The notes: generated by a model from the letters alone, not told the origin. Positions 26,363-34,603 are shown, counted from the stretch's first letter. The stretch is DNA of 64,000 bases from JAVBPR01 sp031549485 (GCA_031549485.1 JAVBPR010000012.1:62001-126000), one strand, 5' to 3'. Translations and numbers: made by a program.

Positions 26363-26391
26363 ATAATATAATATTAGTAATAAATTTACAA
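26363..26391 (-). promoter_or_regulatory. Promoter of the diguanylate cyclase gene
   Basis: On the minus strand: TTGTAA (26391-26386), 17-bp spacer, TATTAT (26368-26363), about 30 nt before the GTG start. Confidence 0.45.
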
Positions 26392-26408
26392 GAAAGATAT
26401 TTTAGTAA

Positions 26409-26450
26409 CAACAAAACCGCATATCGCGGAGGCGAAATGCGGTTTTGTTG
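26409..26450 (-). terminator. Hairpin after the VOC gene
   Basis: A 14-bp perfect stem (CAACAAAACCGCAT/ATGCGGTTTTGTTG) with a 14-nt loop, 27 nt beyond the stop of the minus-strand gene at 26477. The T-tract after it is weak but the stem is long. Confidence 0.6.
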
Positions 26451-26476
26451 TATTATGCTACAAAATAAAAAAACGT

Positions 26477-26827
26477 TTACTTGCGCTCGATAAGCTCAAC
26501 CTCTTCGCCGCAGGGACCGTCAAGAAAGGCCAAAGTGAGGTTGGGCGCGGGGGAATATTCATTTTTCACCGAATAGCCATTATCCGAAAGCCGCTTCTTG
26601 ACGGCGGACAAATCCTCGACGTCAAAGCCAACGCTAAAGCCGGAATAAGATATTTCGGTGTCGGACGGAACAAGCTCCAATTTCACGTCGCCGCCGCCGA
26701 GAAATATAAGCTCTTTGCCCGGCGCGATAGGCTGTCGCCCGGCTATCGGCATTTCGAGCAGACCGTTATAAAAAGCTAAAGCCTTTTCCATATCCTTGAC
26801 GTGCAAAGTCACAAGCGAAAATTTCAT
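26477..26827 (-). CDS. VOC (glyoxalase/bleomycin-resistance) superfamily protein
   Basis: 116 residues with one vicinal-oxygen-chelate repeat pair: MKFSLVTLHVKDMEKALAFY at the start, and FDVEDLSAVKKRLSDNG and FLDGPCGEEVELIE at the end. Metal-type acidic residue at the terminal E-E-V-E-L. Substrate unknown. The ATG has AAGGAGAAAATT upstream. Single gene. Confidence 0.85.
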   Translation of the reverse strand: MKFSLVTLHVKDMEKALAFYNGLLEMPIAGRQPIAPGKELIFLGGGDVKLELVPSDTEISYSGFSVGFDVEDLSAVKKRLSDNGYSVKNEYSPAPNLTLAFLDGPCGEEVELIERK

Positions 26828-26858
26828 AATTTTCTCCTTAAAACAAATTGGTTATTTA

Positions 26859-26888
26859 ATTATAATGCGATTTATAGCAACCTGTCGA
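26859..26888 (-). promoter_or_regulatory. Promoter of the VOC gene
   Basis: On the minus strand: TCGACA (26888-26883), 18-bp spacer, TATAAT (26864-26859), about 30 nt before the ATG. Confidence 0.45.
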
Positions 26889-26918
26889 GCGGGAAAATTG
26901 CCGCAAAGATATATTTTG

Positions 26919-27269
26919 CTATTTTATTTTGTCGGTGACCTTTTTCATAGCTTTGTTTACTTCTTTGTCGACCGATTCCTGGTATATATCGGCATAGGTT
27001 TTAGAGTCTTTGATAAGGTCGTCGCAAAAAGCCGCAACGTCGCTGCCGGTTACCTCAAGCACGCCTTTTCCGGCGCTCGCGCCCTCTTCGAAAAGACCGA
27101 CAATCCCGTAGAGTAAATCATTGCTTTCGGTCAGCTCGACAGGCCCGACTTTAAAGAGATATTTTTGAATTTCTTTGTAGACGCTTTGATAGTCCTGCGG
27201 AAGCGCTTTAACCCGCGCGACATGCGCGTTCCACTCTTTTTTTCCTTTGATGATATCTTTTATACTCAT
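26919..27269 (-). CDS. DUF1048-family protein (second of pair)
   Basis: 116 residues, all-helical and highly charged, beginning MSIKDIIKGKKEWNAHVARV. Related in layout to the gene upstream (27281-27628): both have a central ...ALP.D(F/Y)Q... segment, FEEGAS/LEESAA, and VTGSDVAAFCDDLI / VFGDDIKGFCSALV. This is the DUF1048 pattern, usually found next to PadR regulators. ATG 27269 has AAGGGGA upstream; the frame is open further, but only as overlap with the previous gene. Function unknown. Last gene of the PadR operon. Confidence 0.82.
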   Translation of the reverse strand: MSIKDIIKGKKEWNAHVARVKALPQDYQSVYKEIQKYLFKVGPVELTESNDLLYGIVGLFEEGASAGKGVLEVTGSDVAAFCDDLIKDSKTYADIYQESVDKEVNKAMKKVTDKIK

Positions 27270-27280
27270 GATTTTTCCCC

Positions 27281-27628
27281 TTATTTGCCTATTTTTTTGG
27301 CGACATTGCGGTTTAGCTGCTCGCGCCATTTGTCGCGATAGGATTTTGCCCCCTCGCCGCCAACCAAAGCTGAGCAAAAACCTTTGATATCATCTCCGAA
27401 AACCTCTTCGATACTTTGACCGTCCGCCGCGCTTTCTTCAAGTAGGGCAAGCGCGCTCTCGAGAATCGGCATCAGATTGCGGCCGCTGAAATCCGAGTGC
27501 GGCCAGATATTTGTTTTTATTGTTTCCCAAGCCTCCTGAAAATCGGCGGGCAATTTTTTTGCGCGCGCCTCAAAAATCTTTTGCTTTTCGGTCATATCGC
27601 TGCCCGTAACTTTTTCAAAAAAATTCAT
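27281..27628 (-). CDS. DUF1048-family protein (first of pair)
   Basis: 115 residues starting MNFFEKVTGSDMTEKQKIF. It shares the DUF1048 core with its downstream neighbour, indicating a tandem duplication. The ATG shares one base with the stop of the padR gene (TAATG) and has AAAGGAG upstream in the padR end, so the two are translationally coupled. Family members are small cytoplasmic helical proteins controlled by PadR; biochemical role unknown. Confidence 0.82.
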   Translation of the reverse strand: MNFFEKVTGSDMTEKQKIFEARAKKLPADFQEAWETIKTNIWPHSDFSGRNLMPILESALALLEESAADGQSIEEVFGDDIKGFCSALVGGEGAKSYRDKWREQLNRNVAKKIGK

Positions 27629-27951
27629 TACTTTAGCTCCTTTAATTCGCTGATTTTTGACGATAAAAATTCCCATTTCTCCCAGAAATTTTGCAGCTTC
27701 GCCCGGCCCGAATCATTGAGCGTGAAAAATTTGCGCGCAGGGCCGATTTCGGACGGTTTTTTTTCAATATCCACAAGATTATTCTTTTCAAGGCGGATTA
27801 AAATTGTGTAAACGGTGCCGTCCACCACGTCGGAAAAGCCCAAAGCATTGAGCTTGCGGGTTATTTCATAGCCGTAGGTCTCGCCGCGGCCGATAATCTC
27901 GAGGACGCAACCCTCAAGCACGCCTTTAAGCATTTCGGTTAAATTTTCCAT
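27628..27951 (-). CDS. PadR-family transcriptional regulator
   Basis: 107 residues with the PadR winged helix: MLKGVLEGCVLEIIGRGETYGYEITRKL, DGTVYTILIRLEKNNLV, then PARKFFTLNDSGRAKL and a C-terminal dimer helix. Likely an autoregulated repressor of its own operon with the two DUF1048 genes; effector unknown. ATG with GGAAAGG upstream. An imperfect palindrome at 27986-28002, just upstream, is a candidate operator. Confidence 0.9.
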   Translation of the reverse strand: MENLTEMLKGVLEGCVLEIIGRGETYGYEITRKLNALGFSDVVDGTVYTILIRLEKNNLVDIEKKPSEIGPARKFFTLNDSGRAKLQNFWEKWEFLSSKISELKELK

Positions 27952-27985
27952 GATATTACCTTTCCAAAGCCATTTTTAATACTAA

Positions 27986-28002
27986 GTGATACATACTACC
28001 AC
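27986..28002. promoter_or_regulatory. Candidate operator of the PadR operon
   Basis: GTGATA-CATAC-TACCAC, an imperfect palindrome (one mismatch between half-sites), 35 nt upstream of the padR ATG. Position fits autorepression; binding is inferred only. Confidence 0.35.
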
Positions 28003-28046
28003 TATATCGTAACACTGATTAGCGGCGATGTCAACAAAATATATAA

Positions 28047-28076
28047 AAAGCGCCATCGCAAAAGCGATGGCGCTTT
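28047..28076 (-). terminator. Intrinsic terminator of the YCII-like gene
   Basis: 13-bp perfect stem (AAAGCGCCATCGC and complement) with an AAAA loop; on the minus strand it is followed by TTTTTATATATTTT. Confidence 0.8.
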
Positions 28077-28127
28077 GTTTTCGCGAGCATTAAATACGAA
28101 AACGCATTTCTCAGGTGGGATAAAAAT

Positions 28128-28427
28128 TCAAGCCAAATAATTATTTTCTCTGTTTGCAAGCTGCAACGAGCAAAGTTTGTATGTCGTAAAACCCTCGGCG
28201 GAAAGAGGCTCTTCTTTGCAGATTTCTTTCGCCTGCTCAAAATCTTTTGCGCGGAAAACAATCATACCCGCCGCGCCTTTGTAGCCTTTAGTGATTCCGC
28301 AAAACGCCAAAAGCCCGTCGTCGTCAAGTTTTTTAATAAAATCCACGTGCCTTGTCACCACCGCTTTTGTCATCCTGTTATATATTTTTTCTTTTTCGAG
28401 AGTCATAACATATAAAAACTCGTCCAT
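28128..28427 (-). CDS. YCII-related (YciI-like) protein
   Basis: 99 residues, a dimeric alpha-beta barrel pattern: RHVDFIKKLDDDGLLAFCG, then GMIVFRAKDFEQAKEICKEEPLSAEGFTTYKL, which matches the second half of YCII domains. The role of these proteins is poorly defined (hydrolase or chaperone-like proposals exist for relatives). The ATG has GGAGGAATAA upstream. Single gene with its own terminator. Confidence 0.78.
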   Translation of the reverse strand: MDEFLYVMTLEKEKIYNRMTKAVVTRHVDFIKKLDDDGLLAFCGITKGYKGAAGMIVFRAKDFEQAKEICKEEPLSAEGFTTYKLCSLQLANRENNYLA

Positions 28428-28638
28428 TTATTCCTCCATCATAAAATTATTTCGGTTTTTTGTAGGGTGTGACGACCTCGGCACGCCGCAGTTAATAATT
28501 TATTATACTAACGTAATGTCGAATTTTTGCGTGCATAGCGCCGAGCTCACCGCGCTCTAAAATTATGACTTAGTGAGCAAAATAATCATCTCCGTATGCG
28601 CGGCGAGGTTTTGGCGTAAGTATTACAGAAAATGCTTT
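28428..28638. other. Intergenic region without a recognised gene
   Basis: About 210 nt. I see no ORF with a ribosome site. The stretch TAGGGTGTGACGACCTCGGC (28464-28483) and GCGCCGAGCTCACCGCGCTC (28539-28558) look GC-rich and repeat-like amid AT-rich sequence and may be remnants of an intergenic repeat. Confidence 0.3.
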
Positions 28639-28923
28639 TTAGGAATGCAAGCTCAATAAATTTTCATATATAGATTTTGCTACGTCAATGCAATCTTCAA
28701 CCGGAAAGTCTTCTGGAAAAAACATCTCAGAAAAAACTTCTGAAATTACATTAGCAATTTCCTCGACGTTGCTGTCAATATTAATTTTTGTTAAAACCAT
28801 ATTTGTTTCTGAATCAAACTCATCCTTTGGAGCTCCAGATGCTAATAGTGCATATGGATCCCATTTGTCAATTGCTTTTTTAACAATTTTATGTATCCTT
28901 TTAAATTCGGTTATTTTAAACAC
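28639..28923 (-). CDS. DUF1871-family small protein
   Basis: 94 residues beginning (M)FKITEFKRIHKIVKKAIDKW, followed by DPYALLASGAPKDEFDSE, which is the recognisable core of DUF1871 (YugE-like) proteins, then an amphipathic helix and a C-terminal LENLLSL-type helix. Function unknown. The start appears to be GTG at 28921-28923 within GAGGGGTG, where the purine-rich ribosome site is unusually close to the start. Base composition is more AT-rich than its neighbours. Confidence 0.65.
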   Translation of the reverse strand: MFKITEFKRIHKIVKKAIDKWDPYALLASGAPKDEFDSETNMVLTKINIDSNVEEIANVISEVFSEMFFPEDFPVEDCIDVAKSIYENLLSLHS

Positions 28924-28950
28924 CCCTCAATTATATAAATTTTCTTTGTA

Positions 28951-30297
28951 TTAGTTCTTTGCCAGCGCCACCACCGTCTCAACATGAGCGGTGCGGGGGA
29001 ACATGTCAAAAAGAAATGCTCTATCGGCGGTATAGTTTAGTTCCGATAATATTTTTAAATCCCTTGCCAAGGTTGCGGGGTCGCAGGAAACGTAGATTAT
29101 TTTTTTCGGTGCGGCTTTGGCGATGTCGCGCAGCAGTGCGGCGTCGCAGCCCGCGCGCGGCGGATCGACGACTACAATGTCGGGGCTTTCGCCTTTTTCG
29201 GCTGCCTCGGCAAAATAGGTTTTAGCGTCACCACAGAAAAATTCGGCATTTTCGATATTGTTTAATTCTGCGTTTTCTTTCGCGTTCTCTACCGCCTCCG
29301 GATTAATTTCAATTCCGAAAACCTTTTTGGCGTTTTTCGCGAGAGAAAGACCGATTGTGCCCGCGCCGCAATATAAATCTGCGACCGTTTCACGCCCGGA
29401 AAGAGCAGCAAACTTTGCAACTTTCGCATAAAGATTTTCGCACTGCGCGCGGTTGACCTGATAAAAGGCGAGCGGAGAAATCCGGAAGGTCACACCGCAA
29501 AGCGTGTCTTCGATATACGGCGCGCCGTAAAGAAGCTCGGTTTTTTTGCCAACAACAGTATTACCTTTTTCGGTATTAAAGTTCAGCATGAGGCAGGAAA
29601 GGCCGGGCAAATCCTTTTTCAATTTATCGATCAAAAGCTCTGCTTTTGGAAGCGATTTGCCGTTTATAACAGGCATAACGCAGACTTCGCCAGAAGAACT
29701 TGTCCGCACAAAAAGGTGGCGGACAAGACCGTGCCCCGAAATTTCATCATAAGCGGGAATCTTATTTTCCCGCATAAAATCAAGAAAAATTCGCCTTGCC
29801 AAATCAGCGGCAGAATTTTGAAGAAGGCAGGTTTCGTGCGGCACAATCCGATGGCTGCGCGGCGCGTAGAAACCCGCGACCGGCTCGCCGTTTTCCGCGC
29901 CTATAGGATAGAGGGCTTTATTTCGGTAATTTTCGGTTTGCGGGCTCGGGAAAACATCCGAAACAGCGATATCAAGCCCGCCGATACGCCGTAAATTATC
30001 CAAAACGCGCGCCTTTTTTATCCGCAACTCTTCTTCATAGTTTATATGCGAAAACGCGCAACCACCGCATTTACCGGCGACAGGGCAGACGGGCTCTGTT
30101 CTCGCCGCGGAAGGCGTGATAATTCTTTCGACCTTCCCATAGGCAAAAGATTTTTTGACCGAGAGGATATGGGCGAGGATTTTATCGCCCGCTGCGGTAT
30201 TCGGGACAAAAACGGCAAGGCCGCCGTGATGCCCGACGCCCGTCCCGTCGTGCAAAAACCCGGTTATTTCAAGCTCTATTTTATCGTTTTTCTTCAT
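28951..30297 (-). CDS. 23S rRNA (uracil-5-)-methyltransferase, RlmD/RlmCD type
   Basis: 448 residues: TRAM domain (1-60), four-cysteine [4Fe-4S] region including CPVAGKCGGCAFSHINY, SAM-binding domain with DLYCGAGTIGLSLA, DPPRAGCD, and the catalytic SCDPATLARDL near the C-terminus. It methylates U1939 (RlmD) and in Firmicutes often also U747 (RlmCD). The ATG overlaps the end of the shikimate-kinase-like gene by 17 nt. Confidence 0.92.
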   Translation of the reverse strand: MKKNDKIELEITGFLHDGTGVGHHGGLAVFVPNTAAGDKILAHILSVKKSFAYGKVERIITPSAARTEPVCPVAGKCGGCAFSHINYEEELRIKKARVLDNLRRIGGLDIAVSDVFPSPQTENYRNKALYPIGAENGEPVAGFYAPRSHRIVPHETCLLQNSAADLARRIFLDFMRENKIPAYDEISGHGLVRHLFVRTSSSGEVCVMPVINGKSLPKAELLIDKLKKDLPGLSCLMLNFNTEKGNTVVGKKTELLYGAPYIEDTLCGVTFRISPLAFYQVNRAQCENLYAKVAKFAALSGRETVADLYCGAGTIGLSLAKNAKKVFGIEINPEAVENAKENAELNNIENAEFFCGDAKTYFAEAAEKGESPDIVVVDPPRAGCDAALLRDIAKAAPKKIIYVSCDPATLARDLKILSELNYTADRAFLFDMFPRTAHVETVVALAKN

Positions 30298-30784
30298 TTA
30301 TCAGCTCTTCCAAAAGTGAAACACTTTCTTCGATTTTAAGATTTTCCGCGTCAAAAACAATATCGGCATAGCGCAGGTAAAGCGGGGCGCGGGCGGCGTA
30401 AATATCGTTTATCGATTCGCCCGGCGCGGCGGCGATGCCGCGTGTTTTGATGTCTTTCACCCGCTTGGTCAGCGTCTTTGGCGAAAGTTTAATATAAACA
30501 ATTTTTCCGAGTGATTTTAGGTGTTCCATCGCGTTTTCGCGGCAGACTGCGCTTCCGCCGGTGGCGACAACGGTGTCACTGCATGAAAGCGAGGAGAGAA
30601 GCGCAGCTTCAAAGTCGAGAAAACGCGCAACGCCATGCTTTTCGATAAATTCGGGCAACAAAAGCCCGCTTTCGCGCTGGATTAAAAGGTCGGTATCGAT
30701 AAAGGACATCCCGGCGGCTTTGGCGAGCAAAACGCCCAAAGTGCTTTTTCCGCAGCCCGGCATTCCCGTTAAAATAACATTCAA
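30281..30784 (-). CDS. Shikimate kinase-like P-loop kinase with altered substrate site
   Basis: 167 residues of the shikimate kinase fold: Walker A GMPGCGKST (7-15), DTD (30-32), and the lid/RxPLY element ARAPLY. Two usual substrate residues differ: the arginine of the FRxxE motif is leucine (F55-L56-D57-F58-E59), and the GGG loop reads G76-G77-S78. It may be a divergent AroK or a kinase of another small molecule. The start is TTG at 30782-30784 with GAGGGTGA upstream. No other aro gene is nearby. Upstream partner of the 23S methyltransferase gene. Confidence 0.75.
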   Translation of the reverse strand: MNVILTGMPGCGKSTLGVLLAKAAGMSFIDTDLLIQRESGLLLPEFIEKHGVARFLDFEAALLSSLSCSDTVVATGGSAVCRENAMEHLKSLGKIVYIKLSPKTLTKRVKDIKTRGIAAAPGESINDIYAARAPLYLRYADIVFDAENLKIEESVSLLEELINEEKR

Positions 30785-30838
30785 AAAATCACCCTCTTTA
30801 TGATTTAATATTATATCATAAGAAAGGTGATTTTTTCA

Positions 30839-31540
30839 CTATAGTTTGTGAAACCATGCCGGCGAGGAATCAAGACAGAATTCGCTTTGCCAGAACGCTG
30901 AATAATATCCGTAAACGTGGTGGTCGGCGGCTGAAACAGGAACCCGCCTGCCGATTTTTATATTCGCGCCGACGTGGCTGTATCCGAACATTGCAGGCGG
31001 AAGCATTGTTATAATATCGCCGCCGTTTTTTACCCGAAGCGTTTTGAAAACGCGGCGGTTATAAGATGTTGCAAAAGCTTTGTTGCCGACGCGCGGACAC
31101 CCGTAAACTATTGCTTCGCAATCAATATCCGGAAAATTGTATTGAATATCAACGGCGCAAAGAATGGCGAGAGCGGCGCCGAGCGAGTGACCGGTTATCT
31201 GAATTTTCTTTATTTCAGGGGTTATGTTTTGAAGAATATTATCGCGGACATTTTCGTTTTTATAAACATTCAAAAATCCCGAATGAACGCGAATTTTGGA
31301 CGAATAATTGTTGTAAGGAGGAACCTGTTTGCAAAAATTTAAATTTGTCAAAACATCTTTGCCGTCGTCGCTTCCGCGGAAAACGATAATCATCAGCGAG
31401 TCGGTAAACCGCATAAAATAGGTCACCCCGATGCTTTTGTCGTCAACGGTAACGAGGCGGACGTTATCTCTCGGAACCTGATGGTCGTGATATGCTTCTG
31501 CAGAAAGCTCAAGCAGCGTTTTAATATCTGATTTTTCCAT
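30839..31540 (-). CDS. Class 3 lipase-family alpha/beta hydrolase
   Basis: 233 residues with the class 3 lipase layout: VFRGSDD oxyanion region near 53, nucleophile Ser119 in GHSLG, YGCPRVGN, the acid in NGGDIITMLPP, and His in AADHHVYGYY near the end. No signal peptide, so it is probably cytoplasmic or surface-associated. GGGAGG seven bases before the ATG. Substrate (acylglycerol or other ester) unknown. Confidence 0.87.
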   Translation of the reverse strand: MEKSDIKTLLELSAEAYHDHQVPRDNVRLVTVDDKSIGVTYFMRFTDSLMIIVFRGSDDGKDVLTNLNFCKQVPPYNNYSSKIRVHSGFLNVYKNENVRDNILQNITPEIKKIQITGHSLGAALAILCAVDIQYNFPDIDCEAIVYGCPRVGNKAFATSYNRRVFKTLRVKNGGDIITMLPPAMFGYSHVGANIKIGRRVPVSAADHHVYGYYSAFWQSEFCLDSSPAWFHKL

Positions 31541-31597
31541 AAAAAAACCTCCCGCTGCCAGGATATGGCGCGGGAGATTATTTTGCTACACGAAGGA

Positions 31598-31831
31598 TTA
31601 TTCCATCAGCTCTTTGAAGTCGATCGCGTCGATGACTTCTTTAAGGCTCATGAGTTCTTCAACCGAAAGAGTGATGCCTTTTTTCATTCTGTCGTGGTCC
31701 GCGTTCCAGTCGCGAAGGTCGAACTTCGCTTCTCTTTCGTTCCAACTGACAAGATTAAGCTCTCTTTTCCAGCCGGCTTTTTCCGAAATCGTGCCAAAAT
31801 TTTTGATTATCTCATATGTCAATTCAGCCAT
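31598..31831 (-). CDS. YdbC-like PC4-family ssDNA-binding protein
   Basis: 77 residues from ATG 31831 (GGAGGG seven bases upstream; an ATG five codons earlier sits before the ribosome site). The sequence AELTYEIIKNFGTISEKAGW followed by KRELNLVSWN and DLRDWNADHDRMKKGITL is the YdbC/PC4 pattern, a homodimeric single-stranded nucleic acid binder. Likely role in transcription or DNA metabolism, not defined. Confidence 0.85.
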   Translation of the reverse strand: MAELTYEIIKNFGTISEKAGWKRELNLVSWNEREAKFDLRDWNADHDRMKKGITLSVEELMSLKEVIDAIDFKELME

Positions 31832-31923
31832 AAAAAATCCCTCCATTAATAATAATAAGATAAATATACCAATATAATTAATAATTTACAAGTATTTTTA
31901 TATAATTAATGTCGAATTTAATG

Positions 31924-31952
31924 TTGACAAGGTTTTAAAGGCATGCTATAAT
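31924..31952 (+). promoter_or_regulatory. Consensus promoter of the tRNA-Thr/tRNA-Tyr operon
   Basis: TTGACA (31924-31929), 17-bp spacer, TATAAT (31947-31952): both hexamers match consensus. Predicted start about 14 nt before tRNA-Thr. Confidence 0.88.
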
Positions 31953-31972
31953 CAATTTCGCTGTCAAAATGC

Positions 31973-32048
31973 GCTGGTGTAGCTCAGTTGGTAGAGCAGC
32001 TGATTTGTAATCAGCAGGTCAGGGGTTCAAGTCCGTTCACCAGCTCCA
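31973..32048 (+). tRNA. tRNA-Thr (anticodon TGT)
   Basis: Cloverleaf with acceptor GCTGGTG/CACCAGC, anticodon stem GCTGA/TCAGC around loop TTTGTAA (anticodon TGT), and encoded CCA at 32046-32048. The T-arm AGGGG/CCGTT contains a G·G mismatch at pair 51-63, where CCCTT would be expected. Confidence 0.93.
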
Positions 32049-32051
32049 TAT

Positions 32052-32136
32052 GGGGGGTTTCCCGAGTGGCCAAAGGGGGCAGACTGTAAATCTGTTGTCT
32101 TCGACTTCGGTGGTCCGAATCCACCACCCCCCACCA
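32052..32136 (+). tRNA. tRNA-Tyr (anticodon GTA)
   Basis: Class II tRNA, 85 nt. Acceptor GGGGGGT/ACCCCCC, anticodon loop CTGTAAA (GTA), long variable arm, T-arm GGTGG/CCACC, encoded CCA. Three bases after tRNA-Thr, same transcript. Confidence 0.96.
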
Positions 32137-32142
32137 AATTTT

Positions 32143-32170
32143 AGCGGTGAACTGATGTTCACCGCTTTTT
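32143..32170 (+). terminator. Terminator of the tRNA operon
   Basis: Stem AGCGGTGAAC/GTTCACCGCT with a TGAT loop followed by TTTTATT, seven nt after tRNA-Tyr. Confidence 0.88.
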
Positions 32171-32210
32171 ATTGATATATAAGGCAAATTAGAGAAAAGG
32201 TTAGGAAATT

Positions 32211-34043
32211 ATGACCGAGAGTAATAATATCAGAAATATCGCAATCATCGCCCACGTCGATCACGGAAAGACAACGCTTGTCGATTCTATGCTAAAGCAG
32301 AGCGGCTCTTTTCGCGATAACGAAGTTTTGGAAGAGCGGGTTATGGACTCGAACGATCTCGAGAGGGAGAGAGGCATAACAATTCTCGCGAAAAACACCG
32401 CGATGTATTATAAAGACCACAAAATAAATATCGTCGATACCCCGGGACATGCCGATTTCGGCGGCGAGGTAGAGCGCGGACTTTCTATGGTAGACGGCGT
32501 AGTTCTGCTTATCGACGCGGTCGAAGGTTGTATGCCGCAGACGAGATTCGTGCTTAAAAAAGCGCTTGCTTCAAACCTTGTGCCGATTATCGCGGTAAAT
32601 AAGGCGGACAGGGACGGCGCCCGCCCGCACGAGGTCGTCGACGAAGTTCTCGAGCTTTTTATCGACCTCGGCGCGACCGACGAGCAGCTCGATTCGCCGG
32701 TTATCTTCGTCTCGGGCAGGGACGGCTGGGCGACCTTTAATTTCGAGCAGAAAACAGACAACCTTCAGTCGCTTTTCGACCTTATAATAAACAGCATTCC
32801 CGCGCCGCAGGACGACAACGACAAGCCTTTCCGTATGCTTGTTTCAAATATCGATTACGATAGCTTTACCGGGCGAATCGCGGTCGGCAGAATTGAGCGC
32901 GGCACCGTCAAGGTCGGAGACAATATCGCCGTTTGCACAAAAGACGGCGGAACAAAAAGGGTAAAGGTTTCAAATGTTTATATCTTCGAAAATCTGAAAC
33001 GCAAAGCCGTTTCGGAAGCGGGCTCAGGCGATATTATCGCTATTTCCGGTCTCGGCGAAATAAATATCGGCGAAACACTTTGCGATCCCGAAAAAATCGA
33101 TCCGCTGCCGTTTGTCGAAATCGACAAGCCGGTTCTTTCGATGAATTTCCTCGTAAACAACAGCCCCGCCGCGGGAAGCGAGGGAAATTTCGTCACCAGC
33201 CGCCAGATAAGAGAGCGTCTTTTCAAAGAGCTTGAGAGCAATGTCGCCCTCCGCGTCGCGGAGACCGACAGCGCCGACACGTTCAAGGTTTCGGGCAGAG
33301 GCGAGCTTCATCTGTCGGTTCTTATCGAAAACATGCGCCGCCAGGGGTATGAATTTATGGTCGGAAAACCGCAGGTCATCATGCAGGAAATAGACGGCGA
33401 ACTATGCGAGCCGTATGAAACGCTTTTGGTTGACGTTCCGGAGGAATATGCCGGAACCGTTATCGAAAAAATCGCAAACCGAAAAGGCGAGATGAAAAAT
33501 ATGCAGCCGTCGGCCGGCAACTATACGCGAATCGAGTTCGAAATCCCGTCGCGCGGGCTTATCGGCTACCGAAGCGAGCTTCTCACCGACACAAAAGGAA
33601 ACGGAATTTTAAACACGATTTTTGACGGGTACAAGCCTTATAAAGGGCAAATTTCCGCCCGCCAAAGGGGCGCGCTTGTCTCCTTTGAGACAGGTGAAAG
33701 CATCACCTACGGGCTTTATAACGCGCAGGAGCGCGGAACGCTGTTTATCGGACCGGGCGTCCGCGTTTACGAGGGAATGGTCGTCGGCGAAAATAACCGC
33801 GGCGAGGATATAACGGTAAACGTCTGCAAGAAAAAGCATGTAACTAACATGCGCGCGTCGGGAAGCGACGACGCCCTCCGTCTTGTTCCGCCCAAAATCA
33901 TGTCGCTTGAGCAGAGCCTTGAGTTTATCGGTGATGACGAGCTTGTAGAGGTCACCCCGAAAAACCTGAGAATCAGGAAAAAAACGCTTAGCAACGACCT
34001 TCGCTTAAAAGAAGTTGCGGCCGCAAAAAAGGCGAAAAGCTGA
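32211..34043 (+). CDS. typA: Ribosome-associated GTPase TypA/BipA
   Basis: 610 residues of the translational GTPase family: G1 AHVDHGKTT, G2 RGIT, G3 DTPGHADF, G4 NKADRDGARP, followed by domain II (about 205-300), EF-G-like domains III and V, and the TypA-specific C-terminal domain with a basic KK-rich end (LRLKEVAAAKKAKS). Acts in 50S subunit assembly and stress adaptation. ATG preceded by TTAGGAAATT. Single gene after the tRNA terminator. Confidence 0.96.
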   Translation: MTESNNIRNIAIIAHVDHGKTTLVDSMLKQSGSFRDNEVLEERVMDSNDLERERGITILAKNTAMYYKDHKINIVDTPGHADFGGEVERGLSMVDGVVLLIDAVEGCMPQTRFVLKKALASNLVPIIAVNKADRDGARPHEVVDEVLELFIDLGATDEQLDSPVIFVSGRDGWATFNFEQKTDNLQSLFDLIINSIPAPQDDNDKPFRMLVSNIDYDSFTGRIAVGRIERGTVKVGDNIAVCTKDGGTKRVKVSNVYIFENLKRKAVSEAGSGDIIAISGLGEINIGETLCDPEKIDPLPFVEIDKPVLSMNFLVNNSPAAGSEGNFVTSRQIRERLFKELESNVALRVAETDSADTFKVSGRGELHLSVLIENMRRQGYEFMVGKPQVIMQEIDGELCEPYETLLVDVPEEYAGTVIEKIANRKGEMKNMQPSAGNYTRIEFEIPSRGLIGYRSELLTDTKGNGILNTIFDGYKPYKGQISARQRGALVSFETGESITYGLYNAQERGTLFIGPGVRVYEGMVVGENNRGEDITVNVCKKKHVTNMRASGSDDALRLVPPKIMSLEQSLEFIGDDELVEVTPKNLRIRKKTLSNDLRLKEVAAAKKAKS

Positions 34044-34087
34044 TTTTAAAAAGGTTTTTTAAAGCCCGCTTTATAATAAGGATAGTT

Positions 34088-34603
34088 ATGCCTATTTATA
34101 ACATAATCAAATCGAAGAGAAAAACTCTTGCGATACACATAAAGAAAGACGGCGCGGTAGAGATACGGGCGCCGCTTTCTATGCCCGTTTCCGAAATAGA
34201 AAAGTTCGTTTCGAAGAAACAGGAATGGATAAATAAAACGAGGGAGCGCATGCTCGCGAAAAACCCGGTTACAAAAGAGCATGAGGCGGCGCTCTCGCAA
34301 AGGGCGGCCGAGTATATTCCCGAAAGAACTATATTTTTCGCCGGGATAATGGGCGTTTGCCCGTCTGCGGTGAAAATCGGCAGCGCGAAAACGCGCTTCG
34401 GCAGTTGCAACAGAAAAGGCGTGCTGAATTTTTCGCACTTTCTCATGCTCGCAGAGGAGGCCGAGGTAGATTATGTCATCGTGCACGAGCTGGCGCATCT
34501 GCGGCAGTTTAATCACGGAAAAGAATTTTGGCGCATCGTCGAGAGCGTTTTGCCCGATTATAAAAGCCGAAGAGAAAAACTTAAAAAGCTTAATTTTGCA
34601 TAA
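34088..34603 (+). CDS. YgjP-like (M48-clan, DUF45) zinc metallopeptidase
   Basis: 171 residues. Zinc motif HELAH (His133, Glu134, His137) followed by FNHGKEFW, and the upstream KTRFGSCNRKG element diagnostic of the YgjP/DUF45 family. No signal peptide, so cytosolic. Substrates are unknown. ATG with AAGGA upstream, 45 nt after typA, possibly cotranscribed with it. Confidence 0.88.
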   Translation: MPIYNIIKSKRKTLAIHIKKDGAVEIRAPLSMPVSEIEKFVSKKQEWINKTRERMLAKNPVTKEHEAALSQRAAEYIPERTIFFAGIMGVCPSAVKIGSAKTRFGSCNRKGVLNFSHFLMLAEEAEVDYVIVHELAHLRQFNHGKEFWRIVESVLPDYKSRREKLKKLNFA

